From positions 1 through 64,000 of the forward strand of contig CAKQXY010000011.1 in assembly GCA_934292725.1 (NCBI GenBank): a stretch of DNA of 64,000 nt, given 5' to 3'. Under the pieces are notes generated by a model, which was not told the DNA's origin, made no database searches, and was given only the letters and a program-made list of their open reading frames with translations. Position 1 is the stretch's first letter. Each line of letters opens with the position of its first letter. The stretch comes from an uncultured Lachnospiraceae bacterium. GTDB taxonomy: Bacteria > Bacillota > Clostridia > Lachnospirales > Lachnospiraceae. This document shows positions 25,368 through 33,557 of this stretch, piece by piece. A program made the translations under genes and the position numbers.

Positions 25368-26347
25368 AAAAAACAAAAACTACTTTTTTGTTAGCAGAAA
25401 TTTGTCTTGGCATATTGCTGCTGTTTTGTGTGCATCTGATTTTTGAAGATGAAAAGCCGCAGAAGCGTGTAGCAGTTATTGTTGAAAAATCAGGTGATGA
25501 AAAATGGAACTCATTTATGAATGGTCTAAAGCAGGCGGCTGGAATAGCAAATATACATTTGATTATTTGCAACACAGATGAAATTGAAAACGCAGAGGAA
25601 GAGAAGAACTTGATTTATGATCAGCTTGATAATCAGGTTGATGCATTTATTGTTCAGGCGGCGCCGGGCAGGGATACTATTGATATGCTTAGAGAAATTC
25701 GCGTACAAAAGCCAATGCTTCTCGTAGCAAATGATGCGCTTCGTGAAAAAGAGGAAGACCATACATCAAAATATTCTGATTTGCCTGTTATTGCGCCGGA
25801 CTATTATCGTATGGGATATACATTGGCACAGGACTTATTAAGCCGCAATCAAAATAATATTCAGGGCAAAACTGTTGGAATTATAAGCGGATTTAAGAAA
25901 ACAGACTGTACTGATAAATGTATGCAGGGTGTATTAGATGTGCTTTCTGATACAGGATGTGAGATTCAGTTTGATATGAATATCACATATGATATGGCAA
26001 TTACACAGAGGCTAAAAGAGCAGCAGCCAGTTGACTATTTGATTGTATTTGATACAAGTGCCTTAGAGCAGGTAGCAGGGATGTATGCACAGAAAAAAGA
26101 GAGTGACACGAAAATCTATGGGATTGGAAATAGTATAAAGTGTGTATATTATCTTGATGATTCTGTGATTGATGGGCTGATTGCGATAGATGGATATAGC
26201 ATGGGATATCACAGCGTTATAGAAATTTCAAAAGTGCTGAAAAATCATCTGTATACGATTAACAACCAGACGATTGAGTATCATCTGCTGCATAAAGAAG
26301 ATATTTTCAGAGAAGAGGTACAGCATTTTCTTCATACGTATGATTGA
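25364..26347 (+). CDS. membrane-anchored sugar-binding-protein homologue
   Basis: A 327-residue protein with an N-terminal hydrophobic segment (about 6-28) and no clear lipobox, then a type-1 periplasmic binding fold (VAVIVEKSGDEKWNSFMNGLKQAA; NQVDAFIVQAAPG; GKTVGIISGF). It overlaps the kinase by 4 nt. Binding proteins in such positions often present a sugar to the sensor kinase rather than to a transporter. That role is inferred; the ligand is unknown. Confidence 0.75.
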   Translation: MKKTKTTFLLAEICLGILLLFCVHLIFEDEKPQKRVAVIVEKSGDEKWNSFMNGLKQAAGIANIHLIICNTDEIENAEEEKNLIYDQLDNQVDAFIVQAAPGRDTIDMLREIRVQKPMLLVANDALREKEEDHTSKYSDLPVIAPDYYRMGYTLAQDLLSRNQNNIQGKTVGIISGFKKTDCTDKCMQGVLDVLSDTGCEIQFDMNITYDMAITQRLKEQQPVDYLIVFDTSALEQVAGMYAQKKESDTKIYGIGNSIKCVYYLDDSVIDGLIAIDGYSMGYHSVIEISKVLKNHLYTINNQTIEYHLLHKEDIFREEVQHFLHTYD

Positions 26348-26387
26348 GAATTTGCATATGGTCAGCCAAAAAGAAATGGAGATTTCA

Positions 26388-27416
26388 ATGAAACAGTATC
26401 AGATAAGAAGTATTCTGATCGGATGCATGCTGTTGTGTCTGACAGGATGTACGGCTAGTAGTGAGAAAAAAAGAGATGTTCTTCGTGTTGGTGTTGTACT
26501 ATACACGCAGGATGATCCTTTTATTAATGCGCTTACAGATTGTCTGAAGGAGGATCTGGCGGGATATGAGTCAGATTCTCTAAAGGTAATTATGACTGTA
26601 AGGGATGGAAAAAATGATCAGAAGATTCAAAATGAAGTTGTAAAGGAAATGCTTGATGCTGGCTGTGAGATACTTGCTGTTGATCTCGTTGACAGAACAG
26701 AACCATCAAATATAATAAAGATGGCAAAAAAGGAAAATATACCTGTTATTTTCTTTAATAGAGAGCCAGTGAGAGAGGATTTGATGCAGTGGGATAAGCT
26801 GTATTATGTAGGTGGAGATGCAAGACAGTCCGGTATCATGCAGGGTGAGATTGCAGCAGATATGATACGAGACAATGACGCAGTAGATCGAAATCAGGAC
26901 GGAAAGATTCAATATGTACTTCTTGAGGGTGAGACAGGTCATCAGGATGCAATCATTCGAACAGACAGTGTTGTAAAAACAATTAAGGAACAGGGCATTA
27001 TATTAGAAAGACTAAGTTTCCAGTTTGCAAACTGGAATCGTGGCCAAGCTGAAAATAAGATGACACAGCTGATTAATCAATATGGAGACGAGATTGAACT
27101 AGTGCTTTCTAATAATGATGAGATGGCTCTTGGTGCAGTTGCTGCGTATGATGCACTTGATTATGATAAAGATAGACGTCCGATAATTTTTGGAATAGAT
27201 GGTTTGGAGGGTGCATTGGAGGCTGTCCAAAAAGGCACCATTCAGGGAACTGTGTATAATGACAGACATGGACAGGCTGAGCAGATTTCACGCCTTGCGA
27301 TGACACTGTTTCAAGGTCAGACACCGCCAAAAGAGGATCTGGAAAATGAACGATATATCTTTTTGCCATATCAAAAGGTGACAGCAGAAAATGTGGAATC
27401 ATTTATGGAACAATAA
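26388..27416 (+). CDS. MglB-like sugar-binding lipoprotein, sensor-associated
   Basis: Second galactose-type binding protein, 342 residues. The signal peptide ends in LTGC, giving lipid anchor Cys21. The MglB calcium loop and following region are clear: DRNQDGKIQYVLLEGETGHQ, close to E. coli MglB. ATG at 26388 has GGAG 6 nt upstream and yields a proper signal peptide; upstream in-frame starts do not. No permease or ATPase accompanies it, so it probably feeds the YesM sensor or shares the mgl transporter. Confidence 0.85.
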   Translation: MKQYQIRSILIGCMLLCLTGCTASSEKKRDVLRVGVVLYTQDDPFINALTDCLKEDLAGYESDSLKVIMTVRDGKNDQKIQNEVVKEMLDAGCEILAVDLVDRTEPSNIIKMAKKENIPVIFFNREPVREDLMQWDKLYYVGGDARQSGIMQGEIAADMIRDNDAVDRNQDGKIQYVLLEGETGHQDAIIRTDSVVKTIKEQGIILERLSFQFANWNRGQAENKMTQLINQYGDEIELVLSNNDEMALGAVAAYDALDYDKDRRPIIFGIDGLEGALEAVQKGTIQGTVYNDRHGQAEQISRLAMTLFQGQTPPKEDLENERYIFLPYQKVTAENVESFMEQ

Positions 27417-27448
27417 AAAGGTTCATTTTCGGAAAGGAAAGATTGAAA

Positions 27449-28018
27449 ATGGAAGATTGGCTAAAAAACTATTATGAACAGACAGATCCGCTTAACAGAC
27501 AGCAGATGCTTCTGGAAAATAAAAATGAAACTATGAGTGAAGAAGATAAACTTCGGATGAAGCTCTGGGAGGCCAGATATGGAAAAGGTAAGCCAAGGAA
27601 AGATATGTTTGTTGGTTATCTGATGAATTTAAAATATATAGTGGAAAGCGGAAGCATGGATTTGGGAGGCAGAAAGAAAAAGCTTGCGATAGAAGCTATT
27701 CTTGGTCTGAATCTATATGAATTTGAAAGAAAGCCAAAGACTCAGCAGGAAATAATTTTTTTAGAGTTAAAAAATACATGCAGAAAATATATTGAGATTA
27801 GTACAGGAGGACGTGGCTTTACTTCTGTTATTTTTGGAATGGGACAGCTGTCAGATGAAAGCATTGCAGGAAAGATCGCTGAACAAATAAGCAGAATCGT
27901 GTTTGATGCACCTCATAGTCTGCGAATGGAAAAAGAATTTGAGCCGCTTCAAAGAGCAGCTTTAGAGGTGTTTAGAGAAATATATCCTAATCGCGAACAT
28001 TTTCTGAAAAAAAGATAA
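27449..28018 (+). CDS. uncharacterised protein of the sensor operon
   Basis: A 189-residue soluble, charged protein without signal peptide, membrane segment or motif I recognise with certainty. It may belong to one of the uncharacterised Lachnospiraceae DUF families. The middle has LELKNTCRKYIEISTGGRGFTSVIFGMG-type sequence, and it ends basic (HFLKKR). It begins 33 nt after the sugar-binding lipoprotein, in the same direction, and is probably the last gene of the yesNM operon. ATG at 27449 is preferred over TTG at 27443 given AAAGGA upstream. Confidence 0.7.
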   Translation: MEDWLKNYYEQTDPLNRQQMLLENKNETMSEEDKLRMKLWEARYGKGKPRKDMFVGYLMNLKYIVESGSMDLGGRKKKLAIEAILGLNLYEFERKPKTQQEIIFLELKNTCRKYIEISTGGRGFTSVIFGMGQLSDESIAGKIAEQISRIVFDAPHSLRMEKEFEPLQRAALEVFREIYPNREHFLKKR

Positions 28019-28054
28019 GGTATGATAAACGGTGTATTTTCTCTTTAACGCTAC

Positions 28055-28083
28055 TTGTATTTGCATATCAAAAACGATATACT
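28055..28083 (+). promoter_or_regulatory. promoter of the degV gene
   Basis: TTGTAT at 28055-28060 and TATACT at 28078-28083 with a 17-bp spacer, about 40 nt before the gene. Confidence 0.7.
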
Positions 28084-28123
28084 GTAACTGCTTTAACGCT
28101 TTAATTATAAGGAGGAGATGAGT

Positions 28124-29011
28124 ATGGCAGAATATTGTATCAGCTGCTGTTCTACAGCTGATTTGACGAAGGAATATTTTGATAAGCGTGGAATCCGTTA
28201 TGTGTGCTTTCATTATGAACTGGGAGGAACGGACTATCTGGATGATCTTGGTCAGACGATGCCTCCGGCAGAATTATATCGCAGAATGCTTGCAGGTGAG
28301 GATGTAAAGACATCACAGGTCAGTATCGGTGAGTATGCAGATTTTTTTAGAAAAATATTTGATGAGGGAAAGGATATCCTTCATTTAACGCTTTCAAGCG
28401 GAATTTCAGGCAGCTACAATTCAGCATGTATTGCAGCAGAACAGGTAAGAGAAGAATATCCAAACAGAAAAATTTATGTAGTGGATTCACTGGCAGCTTC
28501 CTCTGGTTATGGTTTGTTAGTAGATACTTTGGCAGACAGAAAGGATGCAGGAGAGAGCATAGATGAACTGTATGCATGGGTGTGTGAAAATAAAAAGAAA
28601 CTGCAGCACTGGTTTTTTACTTCTGATCTTACATTTTTTATTAGAGGCGGAAGAGTGTCGAAGGCAGCTGGATTTTTTGGAGGTATGCTTGGAATCTGCC
28701 CTCTCTTAAATGTGGACTATGAGGGACGTCTGACAGCAAGAGAGAAGGTGCGCACGAAAAAAAAGGTGATTCAGCGCATCGTTCAGAAGATGGAAGAAAA
28801 TGCCGAGGGAGGTTTGGCATATTCGGGCAAATGCTATATCTGTCAGTCGGAGTGTATGGATGATGCAAAAGCTGTTGCAATGCTCGTTGAGAGTCGTTTT
28901 CCTAATTTAAATGGAAAAGTTGAAATTTATCCAATTGGTGCTACAATTGGCAGTCATACCGGCCCGGGAACAGTAGCATTATTTTTCTGGGGAAAGGAAC
29001 GCGTGGATTGA
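28124..29011 (+). CDS. DegV family fatty-acid-binding protein
   Basis: Cytoplasmic protein of 295 residues. DegV proteins bind fatty acids; several serve as the FakB subunit presenting fatty acid to the FakA kinase. The N-terminal CSTADLT and the LHLTLSSGISGSYNSA motif near residue 87 are characteristic, and the C-terminal GATIGSHTGPGTVALFF is the family end motif. ATG at 28124 has GGAGGAG at a proper distance; ATG at 28118 is too close. Single gene with its own promoter. Confidence 0.92.
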   Translation: MAEYCISCCSTADLTKEYFDKRGIRYVCFHYELGGTDYLDDLGQTMPPAELYRRMLAGEDVKTSQVSIGEYADFFRKIFDEGKDILHLTLSSGISGSYNSACIAAEQVREEYPNRKIYVVDSLAASSGYGLLVDTLADRKDAGESIDELYAWVCENKKKLQHWFFTSDLTFFIRGGRVSKAAGFFGGMLGICPLLNVDYEGRLTAREKVRTKKKVIQRIVQKMEENAEGGLAYSGKCYICQSECMDDAKAVAMLVESRFPNLNGKVEIYPIGATIGSHTGPGTVALFFWGKERVD

Positions 29012-29057
29012 CGCAGTTTTGTAAAAGAAATGTAATGTTTTTTGGATATTTGAAACA

Positions 29058-29086
29058 TTGAAATAAACGCGTACTTATGGTATGAT
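29058..29086 (+). promoter_or_regulatory. promoter of the BspA-like gene
   Basis: TTGAAA at 29058-29063 and TATGAT at 29081-29086 with a 17-bp spacer, about 90 nt before the gene. Confidence 0.8.
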
Positions 29087-29102
29087 ACGAAAGGTTAAAG
29101 GC

Positions 29103-29158
29103 GTTATCGTTTACGTTATACGCAGACGATAACTTAAAAAAAGCCGCAAAAATGCGGC
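29103..29158 (+). promoter_or_regulatory. two hairpins in the 5' leader
   Basis: GTTATCGT (29103-29110) pairs with ACGATAAC (29126-29133), followed by a TTAAAAAAA stretch. Then GCCGCA (29143-29148) pairs with TGCGGC (29153-29158). The second stem ends just before the ribosome binding site, so it could influence initiation. Confidence 0.5.
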
Positions 29159-29173
29159 AGAACGGAGAAGCAT

Positions 29174-31999
29174 ATGATTTGCCCGAAATGTGGTGCCAGA
29201 CTAGCGCAGGGAAGCACGATTTGTCCAATTTGCGGAACAAAGATACGCCCCTCTAAAGTCAAGGTACAAGACAATTATGAAGAGCAGCCAGATCAAGGCT
29301 ACGATTCAGATTCAGATGATGATTATGAAGAAAATCTGAATGATGATTACGATTATGACGAAGAGGATGACAGCTATGGTAATGATGATTATGACAATGA
29401 TGATTATGAACCGGCTAATCCAAAAACAAATCGTATTCTTGTTGTTATTATTATCACAGTAATTGCATTGATTGCTGCGATGATCGTAATGATTGTTCTT
29501 CTTTTCAGCAGTGGAAAAAAGAGCAATAAGCAGATTCCGTATACAGTAGATAAGATACAGGATACGGATACGAAGAAAGAAACACAGAAAGAAACTCAAA
29601 AGGAGACAGAAACTGAAGTAGTTGAAATCAAAGACAACAAGGTTACTTCAGGAAGAAATGTCTATGAGCTTTCAAATGATGAGCTGAAGCTTGTTGAGTA
29701 CAATGATCAGGGACAGGTTGTTCGTATTCCAGCAGAAATCGGTGGATATCCGGTAACTTCAATTGGTTCACATGCATTTAAGAACAATACGTCAGTTCAG
29801 TATTTAAAGCTTCCAGATGGAATGAAGGAACTAGATGATTCTGCATTGTCTGATATTGAGCTTTTGAAAGAAGTTGTAGTTCCGGAATCAGTTGAGAAGA
29901 TTGGAAACCTTGCTTTTTCAAAGGTTCAGAAGGCAATTTGTGTAAAGGGAAGCTTTGCATGGAATTATATGAAGTATATGGCAGATGAGGTAGTTGAGGG
30001 AACTTCACTTTCACTTGACAATAATGCGTCCACGCCATCAAGCTCTGCGCAGCAGACAGTTCCAACGCAGCCGACGACTGCACAGCAGGCAGCATCACAG
30101 CCGCAGCCGCAGCAGACGCCAGCCCCGTCTCCAGAGCAGACACCGGCCCCGGCTCCGTCTTCAGATCAGACGCCGGCAACGCAGCCATCATCAGATCAGA
30201 CACCGGCTACAGCCCCGTCATCAGATCAGGCGCCAGCCACAAATCCATCACCAGATGAGACACCGGCCCCGGCTCCATCACCAGATGAGACGCCAGCCAC
30301 AAATCCGTCTCCAGATGAGACACCAGCACCAGATCCGTCTCCAGATGAGACACCAGCACCAGATCCGTCTCCAGATGAGACGCCGGAAGCACCAACAGAG
30401 CGAAATGCAGAAAATATTCTTGCAAAGATTTCTGCAGATTCCGGCGGAAGCGTTGTAGGAAACAGCTATATGTTCTACGATTTTAATGGAAACGGCGTTC
30501 AGGAAGCATTTGCACTTGTTGACGTAGGCGGACGAAAGGAAATCTGGTACAATGGAGAGGATTCTACTTCCAATGCAGTTGAGATTTTCCCGATCACTGA
30601 TGTTGCATCATGCAGTGTTAATGCTATCGCAAATGGCACAACACAGTTTGTTTTGAGCGTCACTACTTCAACAGGAGAATCATATTCCTGTATTTATGGA
30701 GCAGATGGTGCAAATGGCTATATGGTAGCAGATTTGCTTCCGGGTGTATTTGTATCAGATGGCGTAAGCCTACAGTTAGACAATGGAATGAATGGAGTTG
30801 CATATCTGCTTGCTTCTGACGGAGGCTATAGTGAGTATGCAGCACAGGAGCTGGCAAAGAGTCAGTTTGATGCGATGCCGGGTGCACAGGATATCTGGTC
30901 ACAGGTAAGCGCACTGATTGGTGCAGAACCAGCAGACCTTCATTTCTGGAATCGTTCAAGTGCAGTTGGAAATTTAATTCAGATTGCATTTACAGATGCA
31001 GCAGGAACACCGAGCTATATCAATGTATCATGGACTCAGGATGGAATGCAGTTTGAAGATGGTGCACTTAATGTTCACAATGGTGTGGTAAAATCTTCTT
31101 ATACAGGATTAAATCAGATTCAGCCGCAGGAAGTTCCGCAGGTCGAGACAGAGCCGGCTGATCCAGCTACAGAGATTTCATTTGCAGATGGAACAGCAGT
31201 TACGCTTTCAGCAGAAGGAACTAATTATACGGCAGATCTTAATGGAGATGGTGCAGCAGACTTCTTCAAATATCGTACTGAGGTAGCAGAGGATGGAAGT
31301 ACAACCAGCCTTATCGTCAATATGAATGGTACCGATTATACAGTTGGTACAGGAATCAGTGCAGCATATAAGGTAGAGGTATGTGATCTGAACACATCCG
31401 ATAATCAGCTTAATCTTGTGGTTGTTGGAACAGGTACAGACAACTCTGTTACCAGTTTCCGTGTATTCAACGGAACAGATCTTTCTACACCGCTTATGCA
31501 GGATGGAACATTTAACGTGCTTAACGGATATGGAAATGCAGCGCGCCTGTATAATACGTCCCATGTACTTACACCTTCTTCCGCAAATGGAACATTTGAT
31601 GAAAATGGTGGATTTACGCTGGCAGTGACAAGCCCGATTTCTATTGACAGTCTTGGACGTTATGTCTGCAAAATTCCATATGAGTTAAAAGATGGTGTGA
31701 TTACAGAGGATGCATTAAGTGAGACAACTGGAAACTACGAATATGAACTTGTTGATCTGACATCACAGGAACAGTTTAATTATATTCTGGCAGCAGATAC
31801 AAATTTGTTAAGTTCGGCAGCAGCAGATGCTGCGCCAGCGGCAACACTTGGCACAGGAACACAGGTATTCCCAAGAAAGCTGATCCAGGCGGCAAATGAA
31901 CCAGGTGCATTTTATCTTTACGTAGAGGATGCATCAGGAAACGCTGGATATCTTCCACTTGGTGAGGGACAGACATTGTTCCAGAGCGTACCACAATAA
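29174..31999 (+). CDS. zinc-ribbon, membrane-anchored BspA-like protein with Pro/Thr repeats
   Basis: A 941-residue protein with several parts. Residues 1-22 are a zinc ribbon (CPKCG and CPICG). Residues 33-80 are very acidic (Asp/Tyr/Glu). One membrane segment spans 87-111. Residues 156-275 are BspA-type leucine-rich repeat (GGYPVTSIGSHAFKNNTSVQ). Residues 319-408 are nine decapeptide repeats, and the 530-residue C-terminal part contains calcium-loop-like DFNGNGVQEA and DLNGDGAADFF. The zinc ribbon should be cytoplasmic and the rest outside. Function unknown; surface adhesion or signalling is plausible. Confidence 0.8.
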   Translation: MICPKCGARLAQGSTICPICGTKIRPSKVKVQDNYEEQPDQGYDSDSDDDYEENLNDDYDYDEEDDSYGNDDYDNDDYEPANPKTNRILVVIIITVIALIAAMIVMIVLLFSSGKKSNKQIPYTVDKIQDTDTKKETQKETQKETETEVVEIKDNKVTSGRNVYELSNDELKLVEYNDQGQVVRIPAEIGGYPVTSIGSHAFKNNTSVQYLKLPDGMKELDDSALSDIELLKEVVVPESVEKIGNLAFSKVQKAICVKGSFAWNYMKYMADEVVEGTSLSLDNNASTPSSSAQQTVPTQPTTAQQAASQPQPQQTPAPSPEQTPAPAPSSDQTPATQPSSDQTPATAPSSDQAPATNPSPDETPAPAPSPDETPATNPSPDETPAPDPSPDETPAPDPSPDETPEAPTERNAENILAKISADSGGSVVGNSYMFYDFNGNGVQEAFALVDVGGRKEIWYNGEDSTSNAVEIFPITDVASCSVNAIANGTTQFVLSVTTSTGESYSCIYGADGANGYMVADLLPGVFVSDGVSLQLDNGMNGVAYLLASDGGYSEYAAQELAKSQFDAMPGAQDIWSQVSALIGAEPADLHFWNRSSAVGNLIQIAFTDAAGTPSYINVSWTQDGMQFEDGALNVHNGVVKSSYTGLNQIQPQEVPQVETEPADPATEISFADGTAVTLSAEGTNYTADLNGDGAADFFKYRTEVAEDGSTTSLIVNMNGTDYTVGTGISAAYKVEVCDLNTSDNQLNLVVVGTGTDNSVTSFRVFNGTDLSTPLMQDGTFNVLNGYGNAARLYNTSHVLTPSSANGTFDENGGFTLAVTSPISIDSLGRYVCKIPYELKDGVITEDALSETTGNYEYELVDLTSQEQFNYILAADTNLLSSAAADAAPAATLGTGTQVFPRKLIQAANEPGAFYLYVEDASGNAGYLPLGEGQTLFQSVPQ
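30128..30397 (+). repeat. nine tandem 30-bp repeats in the coding region
   Basis: Nine in-frame 30-bp units encode decapeptides of the pattern S(P/S)(D/E)(Q/E)TPAxxP. Later units (SPDETPAPDP) are nearly identical at DNA level, which indicates recent expansion. They form an extended linker between the leucine-rich repeat and the C-terminal domain. Copy number is likely variable between strains. Confidence 0.9.
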
Positions 32000-32012
32000 T
32001 TTATAAGCAGAC

Positions 32013-32048
32013 AAAAAAACTGGCCTCCCGCGGGAGACCAGTTTTTTT
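32013..32048 (+). terminator. bidirectional terminator between convergent genes
   Basis: AAAAAAACTGG (32013-32023) pairs with CCAGTTTTTTT (32038-32048) around a CTCCCGCGGGAG core. It can serve the plus-strand BspA-like gene and also the minus-strand methyltransferase. Confidence 0.93.
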
Positions 32049-32073
32049 GGAGGTGTTTCTTCTATACTATATA

Positions 32074-32247
32074 ATGTGATACCTACGAATTGCTCCGTTG
32101 CGATGCAACTCTCGCAATTCTAAAAACATTCGGATTCGCTGATTTTCTTCGAAAATCGCTGCATCCTCATGTTTTTGCGGGTTCCAAGCTCAAAGCCTTT
32201 AGTGCAAGCACGAACGGCTTTTTGAGCTTTTAACCCTGGTATCACAT
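32074..32247. repeat. cloverleaf-like palindromic intergenic element
   Basis: A 174-nt element is closed by a perfect 10-bp inverted repeat, ATGTGATACC (32074-32083) with GGTATCACAT (32238-32247). Arm 1 is GAATTGC/GCAATTC with inner GTTGC/GCAAC. Arm 2 is AAAAACAT/ATGTTTTT with inner GGAT/ATCC and GATTTTC/GAAAATC. Arm 3 is GGGTT/AACCC with AAGCTCAAAGCC/GGCTTTTTGAGCTT and GTGC/GCAC. The methyltransferase stop codon lies in the right terminal repeat. No coding capacity. It may be a small mobile repeat or an RNA. Confidence 0.8.
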
Positions 32248-33105
32248 ACTTGTCCAGCGACCAGATGAACCGCATGGAAGAACAAGACCAGACTGTGTTA
32301 CAGGAAGACCAATTTCATCAGAAACAACATGACCGCCAAATTTGCTTACAACCTCAAGTCCAAGAAGATATGTTAAGACAGAAGCAGCAAAACCAGTTGT
32401 GTAGCTGTTAATAAGGAAAAACAGCGGTTTATCAGAAAGAAGCTGTGAACACAGTGATACGAGTGGATGAATGGCATCCTCAATTTTCCAAATTTCACCT
32501 TTAGGTCCGCGTCCGTAAGATGGCGGATCCATGATGATTGCATCATAGTGATTGCCGCGTCGGATTTCTCGCTCAACAAATTTCTGACAATCATCAACAA
32601 TCCAGCGAATCGGTGCATCAGACAGTCCACTAGATGCTGCATTTTCCTTTGCCCAGGCAACCATGCCCTTTGAAGCATCCACATGAGTAACAGAAGCGCC
32701 TGCAGCAGCGGCAGCAAGTGTCGCACCGCCAGTGTAGGCAAATAAATTAAGTACTTTAATAGGACGGTTTGCATTTTGAATCAGGTTAGAAAACCAATCC
32801 CAGTTTGCAGCCTGCTCAGGGAATAAGCCTGTGTGCTTAAAAGAGAAAGGCTTTAACTGGAAGGTGAGCTTTCCATAATGAATGCTCCACTGCTGCGGCA
32901 GAGAGAAAAACTCCCATTCACCGCCTCCCTTGCTGCTTCTATGGTAGTGCCCGTTCTTTTTCTTCCAACCCGGATTGGTGTGCGGAGTGTTCCATACAAC
33001 CTGAGGGTCCGGACGTACCAGAAGATAATTTCCCCAGCGCTCCAGTTTCTCTCCATTAGAGGTATCAAGGACTTCATAGTCCTTCCAGTTATCAGCCAGC
33101 CACAT
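32242..33105 (-). CDS. class I SAM-dependent methyltransferase, RlmI/RlmK-like
   Basis: Cytoplasmic protein of 287 residues related to the COG1092 rRNA cytosine methyltransferases. The SAM-binding motif I is LNLFAYTGGATLAAAAAGA near residues 118-136, motif II is VTHVDASKGMVAWAKEN, and the catalytic motif IV is IIMDPPSYGRGPKG. No PUA domain precedes it, so it is the short form of the family. Start ATG at 33105 is chosen over TTG at 33117 on spacing to AGAAAGG. Its exact rRNA target is not known. Confidence 0.85.
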   Translation of the reverse strand: MWLADNWKDYEVLDTSNGEKLERWGNYLLVRPDPQVVWNTPHTNPGWKKKNGHYHRSSKGGGEWEFFSLPQQWSIHYGKLTFQLKPFSFKHTGLFPEQAANWDWFSNLIQNANRPIKVLNLFAYTGGATLAAAAAGASVTHVDASKGMVAWAKENAASSGLSDAPIRWIVDDCQKFVEREIRRGNHYDAIIMDPPSYGRGPKGEIWKIEDAIHPLVSLCSQLLSDKPLFFLINSYTTGFAASVLTYLLGLEVVSKFGGHVVSDEIGLPVTQSGLVLPCGSSGRWTSM

Positions 33106-33179
33106 AATAATATCCAACCTTTCTTCTATATATAATGTAAATGAATTATGTTCTGTTATGATTTCAAATCACACCTATA

Positions 33180-33208
33180 AGTATAAGAAAGAACACGTCT
33201 CCTGTCAA
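33180..33208 (-). promoter_or_regulatory. promoter of the methyltransferase
   Basis: On the minus strand TTGACA (33208-33203) and TATACT (33185-33180) are spaced by 17 bp, about 75 nt before the start codon. Confidence 0.85.
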
Positions 33209-33293
33209 TAGAGTGTTGCCAGGGAGGTTTATGAACCACCCTTCGTAAAACTTCCGGGTTGAAAAAAAACTTTAAAAAATTTGAAAAAAGTGC

Positions 33294-33322
33294 TTGCATT
33301 TTGTTTTGATATAGTGTATAGT
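33294..33322 (+). promoter_or_regulatory. promoter of the S10-spc-alpha superoperon
   Basis: TTGCAT at 33294-33299 and TATAGT at 33317-33322 with a 17-bp spacer, followed by a leader of about 230 nt before rpsJ. Confidence 0.85.
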
Positions 33323-33537
33323 ATACCTTGCTGTGACATGATAGCAAAGAAGCGCGAGGTTGCTGCCGATAGGGCAGGTTTTCCGTGGAGCGAATGTCAA
33401 GTCAAGAAACTGGCGACAAGTCACTGTATACAATGAAACATCTACAAACATTGAGGTAGAAACGGACTGTGCGGAGATTAGGAAACGCACGGGGTAGTGT
33501 ACAGTCACCACTTGTCGTACTTATTTAAAAAGTGCGA
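33323..33537 (+). promoter_or_regulatory. structured leader of the S10 operon
   Basis: A multibranched RNA is likely. CGACAAGT (33414-33421) pairs with ACTTGTCG (33510-33517), and the adjoining ACTGTATAC pairs with GTGTACAGT. Inside are CTAC/GTAG and CTGTGCG/CGCACGG stems. An upstream hairpin GCTGCC-GATA-GGGCAG lies near 33362-33377. In E. coli L4 binds the S10 leader to repress the operon. This leader has a different structure, so the ligand is only inferred. Confidence 0.65.
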
Positions 33538-33557
33538 AAAGGAGGCGGCTTTTTTTT

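Noticed and set aside
30128..30397. CRISPR-like periodic repeats
   Set aside because: The repeats are contiguous 30-bp coding units without spacers.
29994..30458. 154-residue Arg/Gln/His-rich frame on the plus strand
   Set aside because: It is the +1 reading of the Pro/Thr minisatellite in the BspA-like gene.
32057..33138. Similar TTTCTTCTATA-TATAATGT tracts on both sides of the methyltransferase gene, as a possible target duplication
   Set aside because: The match is AT-rich, needs a 3-nt gap, and is not at the ends of any element. Chance is a sufficient explanation.
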